DNA of 10,774 nt from Candidatus Omnitrophota bacterium. GTDB lineage: Bacteria > Omnitrophota > Gorgyraeia > Gygaellales > Profunditerraquicolaceae. The stretch lies in contig JAQTRM010000038.1 in assembly GCA_028711825.1 (NCBI GenBank), positions 1 through 10,774 of the forward strand, given 5' to 3'. Below, one piece after another: positions 1 to 5,532 of this stretch; position 1 is the stretch's first letter; each line of letters starts with the position of its first letter. The notes under the pieces were generated by a model. That model was not told the DNA's origin. It saw nothing but the letters and a program-made list of their open reading frames with translations, and did no database searches. The position numbers and the translations under genes were made by a program.

Positions 1-179
1 GAATAAGCACCGGTTCGGCGATCAGGATACAAGGCGGACAATATGTAATCAGCTCGCGCATTAAAAACTCCGAGGAAGATAAACCCGCGCAAAAAGAAAT
101 TCCCGCGGGGAAGGACAGCCCACAAAATAAACCCCAGAAACAGGATTCCAGCCTTAAAAACCAACCCGAACAAGGCTAA
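1..179 (+). CDS. C-terminal fragment of an unidentified protein
   Basis: An open frame enters from the left edge (first full codon at position 3) and ends at TAA 177-179, giving the last 58 residues of a plus-strand gene. The first 25 or so residues (ISTGSAIRIQGGQYVISSRI) look like an ordinary folded, beta-rich end. The rest is a low-complexity polar tail rich in Lys, Gln, Asn, Pro and Glu (for example PQNKPQKQDSS), probably disordered. No family can be assigned from this fragment. It is convergent with dinB, so it is not part of the SOS operon. Codon choice resembles the rest of the window. That it is coding rests on the long open frame, the sensible composition and the clean stop; the product is unknown. 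Confidence 0.6.
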   Translation, partial: ISTGSAIRIQGGQYVISSRIKNSEEDKPAQKEIPAGKDSPQNKPQKQDSSLKNQPEQG

Positions 180-437
180 TTTCACCCCATAGTCTACTTC
201 CTATAATATATCTTATGTTAACTTATCCATATTAGCTAACTCTTCCTAAGCTATTGGAATATAAGAGTTTACATATACCGGTTTTTATCCTGTGGAAAAT
301 CGCTTTCCTATTTACTTAAACTTACCGCTTTATTTTATTTATAGCAGATTAGAGAAACTTACCATATAAGTTTATTGGGATTTTTTGCTTTTATTCGAGG
401 ATTTTTACCGCCCTTATTCTTAAGGAAAATCTCTGCT
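180..437. other. AT-rich convergent intergenic region with degenerate repeat copies
   Basis: These 258 bp separate two convergent genes and are visibly richer in A and T than the flanking coding sequence. No convincing ORF is seen. They hold several degenerate copies of the repeat found around dinB: AACTTATCC (220-228), AAACTTACCG (318-327), and AAACTTACC at 355-363 followed after 13 bp by GGGATTTTTT (377-386). A weak stem can form between TAGCT (233-237) and AGCTA (249-253). Transcripts from both sides should end here, but I see no GC-rich hairpin with a T tract that would be a convincing terminator. Confidence 0.55.
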
Positions 438-1538
438 TTAACGTGCCAAGGCGGTAACCGCGGGATAGATCGAACCATCACCATAACGGTTATTTATACT
501 GTCCAGGGCACGTAAAAGGCCCTCCCTGCGGGCATCTTCCTTGAACAAGGGATTCAGGTAGGCATTAAAAGAAAGACCGCTGCAGGTAATCCCGATCAAG
601 CGTATACGGGGAGTTTTAGAGGCTATCTTTGACGATATTTGAACGGCTCTTTTATAGATCTCATATCCGTCATTAGTAGGAGTTTTATACGTTTTTTGGA
701 GGCAAAAATCACCGATTAATGGTCCGGCCAGACGCACCGCAACGGTAAAGCCGGCTAAACCCTGGCGCCTTAATCTGGAAGAAACCATCTCCGACAACAG
801 CCTGATCCAGGCCAGGATAACCTGGGGGTTTTTACGGGCATCCGGCAAGGTATAAGAATGTCCTACCGACTTAGGACCTTCATCAGACTTACCGGGATTC
901 TTATCATCTTCCTTAAAAAATCCCGGTAAGTTTAAGTAAAGATCCCAGCAGGTTTTAAGGCCGGTTTTTATAAGTCCGGCGCCGGTTTTTCCTCCCATTC
1001 CGGGAAGCTCATCCAGGCAAGTACGCGATAAAACATCTTTAAAATTAGAAGCATCGATCAGGCTTAAGCCATCAGGTTTATCAAGCTTGGAAGCCAACTT
1101 AGCCAGAATCCGGCTTTCGGCAATACCCACCGAAGCGGTAATGTTAAAATCCGCATAGATCCTCTCCTTGATTATCCTGCCCAAATCCAGAGGATTAACC
1201 TTGCCGAAAAGCTCCATCTGGAATTCATCAATCGAAGCATAGCTCAAGGGAAACCCATAACCCTGCAATATCTCCAGGATCCGTTCAGAAGTCCAGATAT
1301 ATTTAGCCTGGTCCGCCTTAACAAACTCCAGGTTCGGACAGATCAAAAAAGCCTCCCGGGAAGACATTCCGGAATGAATACCCAGAGCCTTAGCCGCGTA
1401 GCTTGCCGCGCACACTACGGTATGCATCCGCTTACCGCGCGAACCGACAACCAGGGGTTTTCCCTTAAGGCGCGGGTTAACCGCCTGCTCGATCGAAGCG
1501 AAAAAAGCGTCCATATCGACATGTAAAAATACGCTCAT
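438..1538 (-). CDS. dinB: Y-family DNA polymerase IV-like translesion polymerase
   Basis: This 366-aa protein is a Y-family polymerase that would copy past damaged template bases, a cytoplasmic DNA-damage-tolerance role. The palm begins with the metal-binding motif HVDMDAFFASIEQ (D8 acidic ligand, F13 at the steric-gate position). The second acidic pair is in SIDEF (D104, E105). The block SVGIAESRILAKLASKLDKPDG (136-157) is a palm/fingers hallmark. A helix-hairpin-helix lies at 178-200 (LPGMGGKTGAGLI), and the little-finger domain starts near KSVGHSYTLP (223-232). YLNPLF (327-332) sits where relatives carry a clamp-binding QLxLF motif, but is degenerate. The usual SIDEAYLD reads SIDEFQMEL. 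Residues 203-218 are encoded by an inverted repeat, and the HhH-to-little-finger segment is short. It is the third gene of the lexA operon, 48 bp after its neighbour; AAGG about 11 bp before the ATG is a modest ribosome site. Family certain; exact subfamily less so. Confidence 0.93.
   Translation of the reverse strand: MSVFLHVDMDAFFASIEQAVNPRLKGKPLVVGSRGKRMHTVVCAASYAAKALGIHSGMSSREAFLICPNLEFVKADQAKYIWTSERILEILQGYGFPLSYASIDEFQMELFGKVNPLDLGRIIKERIYADFNITASVGIAESRILAKLASKLDKPDGLSLIDASNFKDVLSRTCLDELPGMGGKTGAGLIKTGLKTCWDLYLNLPGFFKEDDKNPGKSDEGPKSVGHSYTLPDARKNPQVILAWIRLLSEMVSSRLRRQGLAGFTVAVRLAGPLIGDFCLQKTYKTPTNDGYEIYKRAVQISSKIASKTPRIRLIGITCSGLSFNAYLNPLFKEDARREGLLRALDSINNRYGDGSIYPAVTALAR
887..931. repeat. 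Inverted repeat inside the dinB coding sequence
   Basis: A perfect 13-bp inverted repeat (ACTTACCGGGATT at 887-899, AATCCCGGTAAGT at 919-931) with a 19-bp loop lies in frame inside dinB. It encodes residues 203-218, about NLPGFFKEDDKNPGKS on the minus strand. Its arms match the core of the direct repeat found just upstream of dinB. The placement at the thumb/little-finger junction, a tolerant linker, is what one would expect of a small palindromic element inserted in frame. The repeat is directly visible; its mobility is inference. Confidence 0.75.
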
Positions 1539-1551
1539 TTTCTTATACCTT

Positions 1552-1589
1552 AACTTACCGGGATTTTATACGAACTTACCGGGATTTTA
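1552..1589. repeat. Tandem 17-bp direct repeat, 21-bp period, before dinB
   Basis: Two identical copies of AACTTACCGGGATTTTA lie at 1552-1568 and 1573-1589, separated by 4 bp (period 21 bp, close to two helical turns). They fill most of the 48-bp gap between the 102-aa gene and dinB. The second copy supplies the TAA stop of the 102-aa gene (1587-1589). The first ends 14 bp before the dinB start. They could be paired protein-binding sites or copies of a dispersed element; the same core recurs as an inverted pair inside dinB. Confidence 0.8.
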
Positions 1590-1895
1590 GGAAATCAATT
1601 TGTCGATCTGCCAACGGAAAGTAGAATTGTTAAAGGAGATTTGATATACCTGATCCGCGCAAAGAACAGAAAAATAACTTATCAGGGCGCAACCCAGGCG
1701 TTCCTGCCAGCTATAAGTAACCGCCTCAACATGGTATTCTTTATTATTCCAGATAAAAACCTTAGGGGTAATACGGCAGGATTTAAAGCAAGCAAGGACC
1801 TCAACCGGCTCATTCAGGATGCCGGGTTCCAGATCCAGATTTCCCGGAACGGAAATATTCCAACGCGCCCGTGGATTAAAACCGCCTTTCGGCAC
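1587..1895 (-). CDS. Small DUF6504-like protein of the SOS operon
   Basis: A 102-aa protein starting at GTG (1893-1895), 2 bp after the lexA stop, with AGGA 10 bp upstream inside the end of lexA, so translation is probably coupled. There is no signal peptide or membrane segment. The C-terminal half has the spaced pattern P-x-x-F-x-W-x4-Y-x-V (44-56), a Trp at 63, FSV (75-77), Y-x-I-x-F (84-88) and a closing W-x-I (95-97). This recalls the DUF6504 small proteins that, as I remember, sit beside Y-family polymerases or imuB in actinobacterial mutagenesis cassettes. The link is from pattern and context, not a search. The first 28 residues have no recognisable features. Its place between lexA and dinB suggests an accessory role in damage tolerance. 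An overlapping plus-strand ORF here is a shadow. Confidence 0.72.
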   Translation of the reverse strand: MPKGGFNPRARWNISVPGNLDLEPGILNEPVEVLACFKSCRITPKVFIWNNKEYHVEAVTYSWQERLGCALISYFSVLCADQVYQISFNNSTFRWQIDKLIS

Positions 1896-1897
1896 GG

Positions 1898-2506
1898 CTA
1901 ATACTTCCTGATTACGGTAATCAATCTCCCGATTACCTTGAATTCTTCAAAAATCGGCGGATAATTAACGTTTGCCGCCTCCAGATAAAACCTGCCCGAT
2001 TTACTGCGCAATCTTTTTAAGGTAACCTCGTTATTATCAAGCAATGCGGCGACAATATCGTTATTTTGCGCGTCCGGCCTTTTCTTGATCACCGCCACGT
2101 CGCCTTCCAGTATCCCGGCATCGATCATGCTGTCGCCTTTGACCCTTAAAGCGAAAACATCGTTAAAACCCAAACGCCCCAGAAAAAGGTCATCGGCATC
2201 GACATATCCCTGGATCTCTTCATAAGCCAAATTCGGCTTGCCGGCGTTAATGGTGCCGATAATCGGTATTTTATTAAAAACCGCAGCTCCTTCAGCCAAC
2301 TCGATCGCCCTGGATTTATTATTCATTCTCTTCACCAATCCTTTCTGGATTAAAGCCTTAAGATAATCCCTGACCGTCCCGGTGGATTTAAACCCCATCT
2401 CCTGTCCGATTTCGCGAATAGTAGGAGGGAGCCCCTCCCCTACCCGCTTGCGGATAAACCTTAAAACCTTCTCCTGCTTAGGAGTTAAATAGCCTTTATC
2501 TTCCAT
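1898..2506 (-). CDS. lexA: LexA repressor, SOS regulator
   Basis: A 202-aa LexA, the usual family length. It represses damage-response genes until RecA on single-stranded DNA triggers its self-cleavage. The N-terminal winged helix spans about residues 1-70, with the DNA-contacting helices around 27-50 (PPTIREIGQEMGFKSTGTVR). The cleavage bond is A88-G89 in GTINAGKP. The protease dyad is S126 (GDSM) and K164 (VTLKRL). All catalytic elements are intact, so the protein should be functional. It is the first gene of a three-gene operon with the DUF6504-like gene and dinB. A strong promoter with an operator palindrome lies directly upstream, implying autoregulation. The ATG follows the -10 box so closely that no Shine-Dalgarno can be transcribed, so translation is likely leaderless. 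Confidence 0.97.
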   Translation of the reverse strand: MEDKGYLTPKQEKVLRFIRKRVGEGLPPTIREIGQEMGFKSTGTVRDYLKALIQKGLVKRMNNKSRAIELAEGAAVFNKIPIIGTINAGKPNLAYEEIQGYVDADDLFLGRLGFNDVFALRVKGDSMIDAGILEGDVAVIKKRPDAQNNDIVAALLDNNEVTLKRLRSKSGRFYLEAANVNYPPIFEEFKVIGRLITVIRKY

Positions 2507-2513
2507 GCTTAAT

Positions 2514-2543
2514 TATATACCACACATTTGTGTGGTATGTCAA
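2514..2543 (-). promoter_or_regulatory. lexA operon promoter
   Basis: On the minus strand there is a consensus -35 TTGACA (2538-2543), an 18-bp spacer and a -10 TATATA (2514-2519; an overlapping TATAAT lies at 2512-2517). The expected start of transcription falls at or within 3 bp of the lexA ATG (2504-2506), giving a leaderless or nearly leaderless mRNA. The spacer is occupied by a palindromic operator, so bound repressor would block RNA polymerase directly. Confidence 0.85.
2517..2538. promoter_or_regulatory. Probable LexA operator (SOS box)
   Basis: A perfect inverted repeat with 10-bp arms, ATACCACACA and TGTGTGGTAT, separated by TT. It lies between the -35 and -10 boxes of lexA, where a self-regulating LexA would bind. 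It does not match the SOS boxes I know (E. coli CTGT-N8-ACAG, Bacillus CGAAC-N4-GTTCG, alphaproteobacterial GTTC-N7-GTTC). No second copy was seen in the window. Assignment to LexA is from position and symmetry. Confidence 0.8.
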
Positions 2544-2544
2544 G

Positions 2545-2578
2545 AAAAAAATAAAGCCCGGTTTCCGGACCCGGCCTT
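2545..2578 (-). terminator. Rho-independent terminator of the 80-aa gene
   Basis: On the minus strand, AAGGCCGG and CCGGGCTT form an 8-bp stem with one G-G mismatch around a 9-nt loop, followed by TATTTTTTT. It lies 28 bp past the stop of the 80-aa gene and directly before the lexA -35 box. It would insulate lexA from upstream transcription. Confidence 0.75.
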
Positions 2579-2606
2579 CTATTGGGAATATCAAACAGGA
2601 CTCTTC

Positions 2607-2849
2607 CTATTGAGGCATCAGGAAGAACTTGATATACAGGCTCGCGAACAAACAAAGCACTACCAGGTATAAACCTGAATATTTCGTGCGCTTAAACTCT
2701 TTCTGCAAAGATATCGGTTCGATACGCCAGTTGATCATCTCGTAAAACTTAACCTGCATCCTCATTACGGAAACAGGATAAAAAAACACCAGCAGCCCGA
2801 CAACTATGCCGACTATAATAAGCACCATCGAAATAGGTACCAAGCTCAT
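2607..2849 (-). CDS. Small two-TM membrane protein, unknown function
   Basis: An 80-aa protein, not recognised. Two hydrophobic segments are clear: residues about 5-27 (ISMVLIIVGIVVGLLVFF) and about 57-77 (YSGLYLVVLCLFASLYIKFF). A 30-residue loop with several basic residues (RMQVKF, QKEFKRTKY) joins them. By the positive-inside rule the loop faces the cytoplasm, so both ends would lie outside. A very strong Shine-Dalgarno (GGAGGGGAAGGAA just before the ATG) supports the start. It appears to be a single-gene unit with its own promoter about 120 bp upstream and a terminator downstream. It precedes lexA but is insulated from it, so a role in the SOS response is not implied. Confidence 0.8.
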   Translation of the reverse strand: MSLVPISMVLIIVGIVVGLLVFFYPVSVMRMQVKFYEMINWRIEPISLQKEFKRTKYSGLYLVVLCLFASLYIKFFLMPQ

Positions 2850-2893
2850 TTCCTTCCCCTCCCTTTCTTAATCATAATCACAACCTGATATCT

Positions 2894-2909
2894 ACGGCGG
2901 CCCTGCCGT
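2894..2909. other. Short stem-loop in the leader of the 80-aa gene
   Basis: ACGGC (2894-2898) and GCCGT (2905-2909) form a 5-bp GC-rich stem with a 6-nt loop. It would lie in the 5' leader of the 80-aa gene mRNA, about 45 nt before the ATG and clear of the ribosome site. There is no T tract, so it is not a terminator. Its role is unknown. Confidence 0.4.
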
Positions 2910-2948
2910 GCAAAATTAAAAACCGCTATAAAGGAAATCTTCTAAAAT

Positions 2949-2977
2949 AATGTAACATAAAATCCTAAAGCTGTAAA
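2949..2977 (-). promoter_or_regulatory. Candidate promoter of the 80-aa gene
   Basis: On the minus strand, TTTACA (2972-2977, five of six consensus bases) is followed after exactly 17 bp by TACATT (2949-2954, four of six). This is the best-spaced pair in the 154-bp gap upstream of the 80-aa gene and would give a leader of roughly 90 nt. It is judged by eye only. Confidence 0.5.
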
Positions 2978-2985
2978 GTATGATG

Positions 2986-3004
2986 ATGCCGTAACGGACG
3001 GCAT
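2986..3004 (-). terminator. Hairpin at the stop codon of the 83-aa gene
   Basis: ATGCCGT (2986-2992) and ACGGCAT (2998-3004) form a perfect 7-bp stem with a 5-nt loop. On the minus strand it begins at the last base of the TAA stop. No T run follows, so it is a weak or factor-dependent terminator, or a 3'-end stabilising hairpin, at the end of the DUF362 operon. Confidence 0.45.
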
Positions 3005-3255
3005 TAACCCTTTTTCTTAAGGTTATCCGGGGCGCTTACGGAAGTAATATTGGTAGACTGGATAATATACAAAGGATTCCCTTCCATGTCGAATTTATTA
3101 TCCACCCGCATTACCTTTGTCGCCACCAGCTTCATCTTGACTACCGTCCCGTCGTCCAGCAGATATTGATTCCAATGCTCATTGGACTGGTTGATCTCAA
3201 CCGGGAACGCCTCCACCTCTTCTCCCCCGAAATTAACTTTCATCTTATTCGCCAA
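3004..3255 (-). CDS. Hypothetical 83-aa soluble protein coupled to the DUF362 gene
   Basis: A small soluble protein, not assigned to a family. It has no membrane segment or signal. The sequence alternates in a way that suggests a compact beta fold: MKVNFGGEEVEAFPVEI, then YLLDDGTVVKMKLVATKVMRV, then PLYIIQSTNITSV, ending in a Lys-rich tail (NLKKKG). The start is TTG (3253-3255): AGGGGGG, overlapping the stop of the upstream gene, lies 4 bp before it, which fits translational coupling. An alternative ATG at 3241-3243 has poor spacing and would give 79 aa. The gap to the DUF362 gene is 9 bp, so the two are co-transcribed. A hairpin follows the stop. Nothing here fixes its role. Confidence 0.75.
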   Translation of the reverse strand: MANKMKVNFGGEEVEAFPVEINQSNEHWNQYLLDDGTVVKMKLVATKVMRVDNKFDMEGNPLYIIQSTNITSVSAPDNLKKKG

Positions 3256-3264
3256 AAGACCCCC

Positions 3265-4332
3265 CTACAACCTGATCAGTTCGTACTCCCGGTTTCCGAT
3301 CCCGATCTCCCGGGCGTATTCCAGCTGAACCTGCCCCTCGTGTCCGGGATGCGTTTCTTTAAAAATATCCCTGCCGCAGGCTTCGTTCACCAGGTCGAAA
3401 CTCGCCTGGTCGATACTCACCGGGTCGGAAGAAGCCAGGATCCCGACATCCGGGGCGATACGGGAATTTTCCAGCCCCCAGCAATCACACTCTTTGTTGA
3501 TTTTAACCGCGAAATTTATAAACCCGGCCTTCCCTTTTTTTTCTTTTAAAACCGCCAGGCTGTATTCGACCATTTTATTCTGCAGCTGTTCGCCGACCCC
3601 GAAATCTACGGATATCGCACCCGTGGGGCAAACCGCCAGGCAGCTGGCGCAACCGATACATTTTTTGATATCCAAGGACGATTTCTTGTCGACCAGGCTG
3701 TAGGCATCCGTCGGGCAGATCTCAACGCATCTGCCGCAGCCGATGCATTTTTCGGAATAAACCACCGGGGCAAGGTCGCAATGCTGGGCGAGCTTACCCT
3801 GACGGCTGGCGCACCCCATTCCCAGGTTCTTCAATGCCCCGCCGAAACCGGTCAAGGCGTGCCCTTTAAAATGGCTTACCGCTACCAGCGCATCGGCATC
3901 CATAAAAATACGCGCGATCCTGGCGCTTTTGATAAATTTCCGGTTGATCTCCACGGAAACCACATTATCCGGAATGGTATCGTCCGGAATCACCACCTCC
4001 GCGTGGACTTTTTCTCTGGTAAAACCGTGCTTATAGGCCAGCTTGAGATGATCCCGGGAATTAAGGCGTTGGCCGCGGTAAAGAGTATTGGTATCGGATA
4101 AAAAAACACTGCCTTTGCGGGCGGAGACTTCGTCGCAAACCACCCCGGCATACCGGGGGTCGATAAATCCGGTATTACCTTCCTCGCCGAAATGCAGTTT
4201 CAGGGCCACCTTCTGGCCGCTTTTTATAAAATCCAGGACCCCGCTCTCGCGGACCAGGCCCTTGAGCTTGTCGCTAAGCGACTCCGGCGTATCCGATTTA
4301 TCCGCAGCCGCAAAATAAACGCGACTTTTCAT
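3265..4332 (-). CDS. DUF362 family protein with two 4Fe-4S clusters
   Basis: A 355-aa iron-sulfur protein of the DUF362 type. The DUF362 region wraps around an internal ferredoxin module. Two cysteine sets are complete: CIGCGRCVEICP (C196, C199, C202, C206) and CIGCASCLAVCP (C225, C228, C231, C235), enough for two 4Fe-4S clusters. Conserved family stretches include KLHFGEEGNTGFIDP near the N terminus and HFKGHALTGFGGALKNLGMG before the clusters. No signal peptide or membrane segment is seen, so it is cytoplasmic. The substrate or partner of this family is not established, and an electron-transfer role is inferred from the clusters. The start is ATG 4330-4332, with AGGGAG 6 bp upstream; a TTG 21 bp earlier extends the frame but has no such site. 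It is followed after 9 bp by the 83-aa gene. Confidence 0.9.
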   Translation of the reverse strand: MKSRVYFAAADKSDTPESLSDKLKGLVRESGVLDFIKSGQKVALKLHFGEEGNTGFIDPRYAGVVCDEVSARKGSVFLSDTNTLYRGQRLNSRDHLKLAYKHGFTREKVHAEVVIPDDTIPDNVVSVEINRKFIKSARIARIFMDADALVAVSHFKGHALTGFGGALKNLGMGCASRQGKLAQHCDLAPVVYSEKCIGCGRCVEICPTDAYSLVDKKSSLDIKKCIGCASCLAVCPTGAISVDFGVGEQLQNKMVEYSLAVLKEKKGKAGFINFAVKINKECDCWGLENSRIAPDVGILASSDPVSIDQASFDLVNEACGRDIFKETHPGHEGQVQLEYAREIGIGNREYELIRL

Positions 4333-4402
4333 AAGACGCTCCCTTTTATACAAAAAAATAGATATTCTTCCGGACGCATCCTGACCCGGAGAAAGCGAAA
4401 AA

Positions 4403-4591
4403 CTACTTCTTCATTTCGGATCTTACCTGCTTCTCCGCCTCAAACCAGTCCCCTAAAGCGTCTCCGGAAATATTGCCTTTGACCCTTTTTTCAAAAAGCT
4501 CCTGGGCGCGTTTACGTATCTTCTCGGAAAGATTCTCACGCGACGGATTACTGATGGAACAATTTTTTTTACCTTTTCCTTTGGTTGCCAT
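4403..4591 (-). CDS. DUF2934 small protein
   Basis: A 62-aa protein with the pattern of DUF2934: a helix IRKRAQELFEKR (25-36), a turn with GNISGDALGDWFEAEKQV (39-56), and the hallmark D-W-x-x-A-E. The first 12 residues are Lys-rich (MATKGKGKKN), suggesting nucleic-acid contact or simple disorder. The family's function is unknown. GGAGGG 4 bp before the ATG is a strong ribosome site. The gene sits alone, with a 70-bp gap to the DUF362 gene and a strong hairpin with T tract immediately upstream, so its expression may depend on read-through of that hairpin. A weak stem (TCCGG...CCGGA) followed by T7 lies after its stop and may end the transcript. Confidence 0.85.
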   Translation of the reverse strand: MATKGKGKKNCSISNPSRENLSEKIRKRAQELFEKRVKGNISGDALGDWFEAEKQVRSEMKK

Positions 4592-4605
4592 ATTTCCCTC
4601 CGTTT

Positions 4606-4665
4606 AAAAAAACAAAGGACGCCTCTATTCCAATCTTAAAGATAAAGATAGAAACGCCCTCCTTT
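4606..4665 (-). terminator. Strong intrinsic terminator or attenuator before the DUF2934 gene
   Basis: On the minus strand, AAAGGA then CGTTTCTAT (4648-4665, with a 3-nt GGG bulge between) pairs with ATAGAGGCG then TCCTTT (4614-4628), including two G-T wobbles: a 15-bp stem with a 19-nt loop. GTTTTTTT follows at once. It lies 112 bp past the glycosyltransferase stop and ends about 15 bp before the DUF2934 ATG. It most simply ends the seven-gene operon, but because the DUF2934 ribosome site follows directly, any promoter for that gene upstream of the hairpin would make it an attenuator. Confidence 0.75.
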
Positions 4666-4777
4666 CCTATTTATATTATTCCGGTCCCGCGCATTACGTT
4701 ATTAAAAACTCCGACGACAATCTTTATAATCTTTCTATTTATTATATTCCCCGGAACGCTTTAAATCAAGTTTAAAT
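4666..4777. other. AT-rich spacer between glycosyltransferase and terminator
   Basis: 112 bp with no gene. Minus-strand AT-rich stretches (AATAATATAAATAGG near 4668-4682) could contain a -10 box for the DUF2934 gene, but no matching -35 box is convincing. This is the 3' untranslated part of the long operon or the promoter region of the DUF2934 gene, or both. Confidence 0.35.
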
Positions 4778-5518
4778 TTATTTCTTCGGGAATATTCCTT
4801 TTTTGCCGAAGATCTGTCTTTTTTTCAACCTGAGAAGGTGCAAGAGATAAAAAAAATACTGTTTCCAGCCGGTTTTACTCCTTCCCTCGTGCCGAAAATT
4901 TAATTGATAAGACACTTCGTCAACTTTAGCATAACGGCCCAGGACCAGGACCTCCAGCAATATTTTATATCCCAGCGGTTTCAACGAAAAAACGGGAATC
5001 GCTTCCTTCTTTAAAATAAAAAACCCCGACATCGGATCTTTAATTTTGCCTAAGATGCCGGAAAAAACCGCCCGCGCCAGAATAATAGCAAGACGGGATT
5101 TCACCCTTTGCCAGCGCCTCCCCGGAAAACTCCCGCCTTCGGCATACCTGCTGGCGATTACAATATCCGGGCCCGAAGGAGAAAGGATGCGGCCGGACAT
5201 CTCTTTAAGGGTCTCCGGAGGATGCTGCAAGTCCCCGTCGATAACCCCCAGGATCTCGCCCCGGGAATTCTTCCACCCGTCAACTACAGCCTGCGCCAGG
5301 CCCTTTCCGCGGAAACGGCGGATAACCCTGATACGCGGATCGCGCGCCGCAAGACCTTCGGCGACCTGCCAGGTTAGATCCCGGCTGTCGTCATCGACAA
5401 TAATAATCTCAAAATCAAGGCGGATTTCTTCCAGGGAAGAGGTAATTCTCCGGCATAACTCGCCGATATTGGAAGATTCATTATAGGTAGGAATCACCAA
5501 CGAAAGCTTAACCGGCAT
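4778..5518 (-). CDS. DPM1-like family 2 glycosyltransferase
   Basis: A 246-aa GT-A fold enzyme resembling polyprenol-phosphate mannose/glucose synthases, which move a sugar from a nucleotide donor to a lipid phosphate at the inner face of the membrane. Motifs in order: LSLVIPTYNESSNIGEL (5-21), IIVDDDSRDLTW (39-50), the metal-binding DGDLQHPPE with D94 and D96, IASRYAEGGS (121-130) and DPMSGFFILK (161-170). Length and motif order match short DPM1-type proteins, which lack the C-terminal TM pair of the DpgS/GtrB type. The C terminus is hydrophobic-basic (YFFYLLHLLRLKKRQ), suggesting membrane attachment. It is the last gene of the operon, 14 bp after a two-TM protein that could anchor it, much as DPM2/3 help DPM1 in eukaryotes (inference). 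AGGA lies 12-13 bp before the ATG. Donor and acceptor cannot be read from sequence. Confidence 0.9.
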   Translation of the reverse strand: MPVKLSLVIPTYNESSNIGELCRRITSSLEEIRLDFEIIIVDDDSRDLTWQVAEGLAARDPRIRVIRRFRGKGLAQAVVDGWKNSRGEILGVIDGDLQHPPETLKEMSGRILSPSGPDIVIASRYAEGGSFPGRRWQRVKSRLAIILARAVFSGILGKIKDPMSGFFILKKEAIPVFSLKPLGYKILLEVLVLGRYAKVDEVSYQLNFRHEGRSKTGWKQYFFYLLHLLRLKKRQIFGKKGIFPKK

Positions 5519-5532
5519 TTTATTACTGTTTC

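Noticed and set aside
1552..1589. A minimal CRISPR array
   Set aside because: There are only two 17-bp repeats with a 4-bp spacer and no cas genes.
1641..1901. An 86-aa plus-strand open frame antisense to the 102-aa gene
   Set aside because: The minus-strand frame has the SOS operon context, a ribosome site coupled to lexA and a family-like aromatic pattern; the plus frame has none of these and resembles no family.
5046..5486. A 146-aa plus-strand open frame opposite the glycosyltransferase
   Set aside because: It is a shadow of the strongly conserved minus-strand gene, with an Arg/Ser/Pro-rich composition typical of antisense frames.
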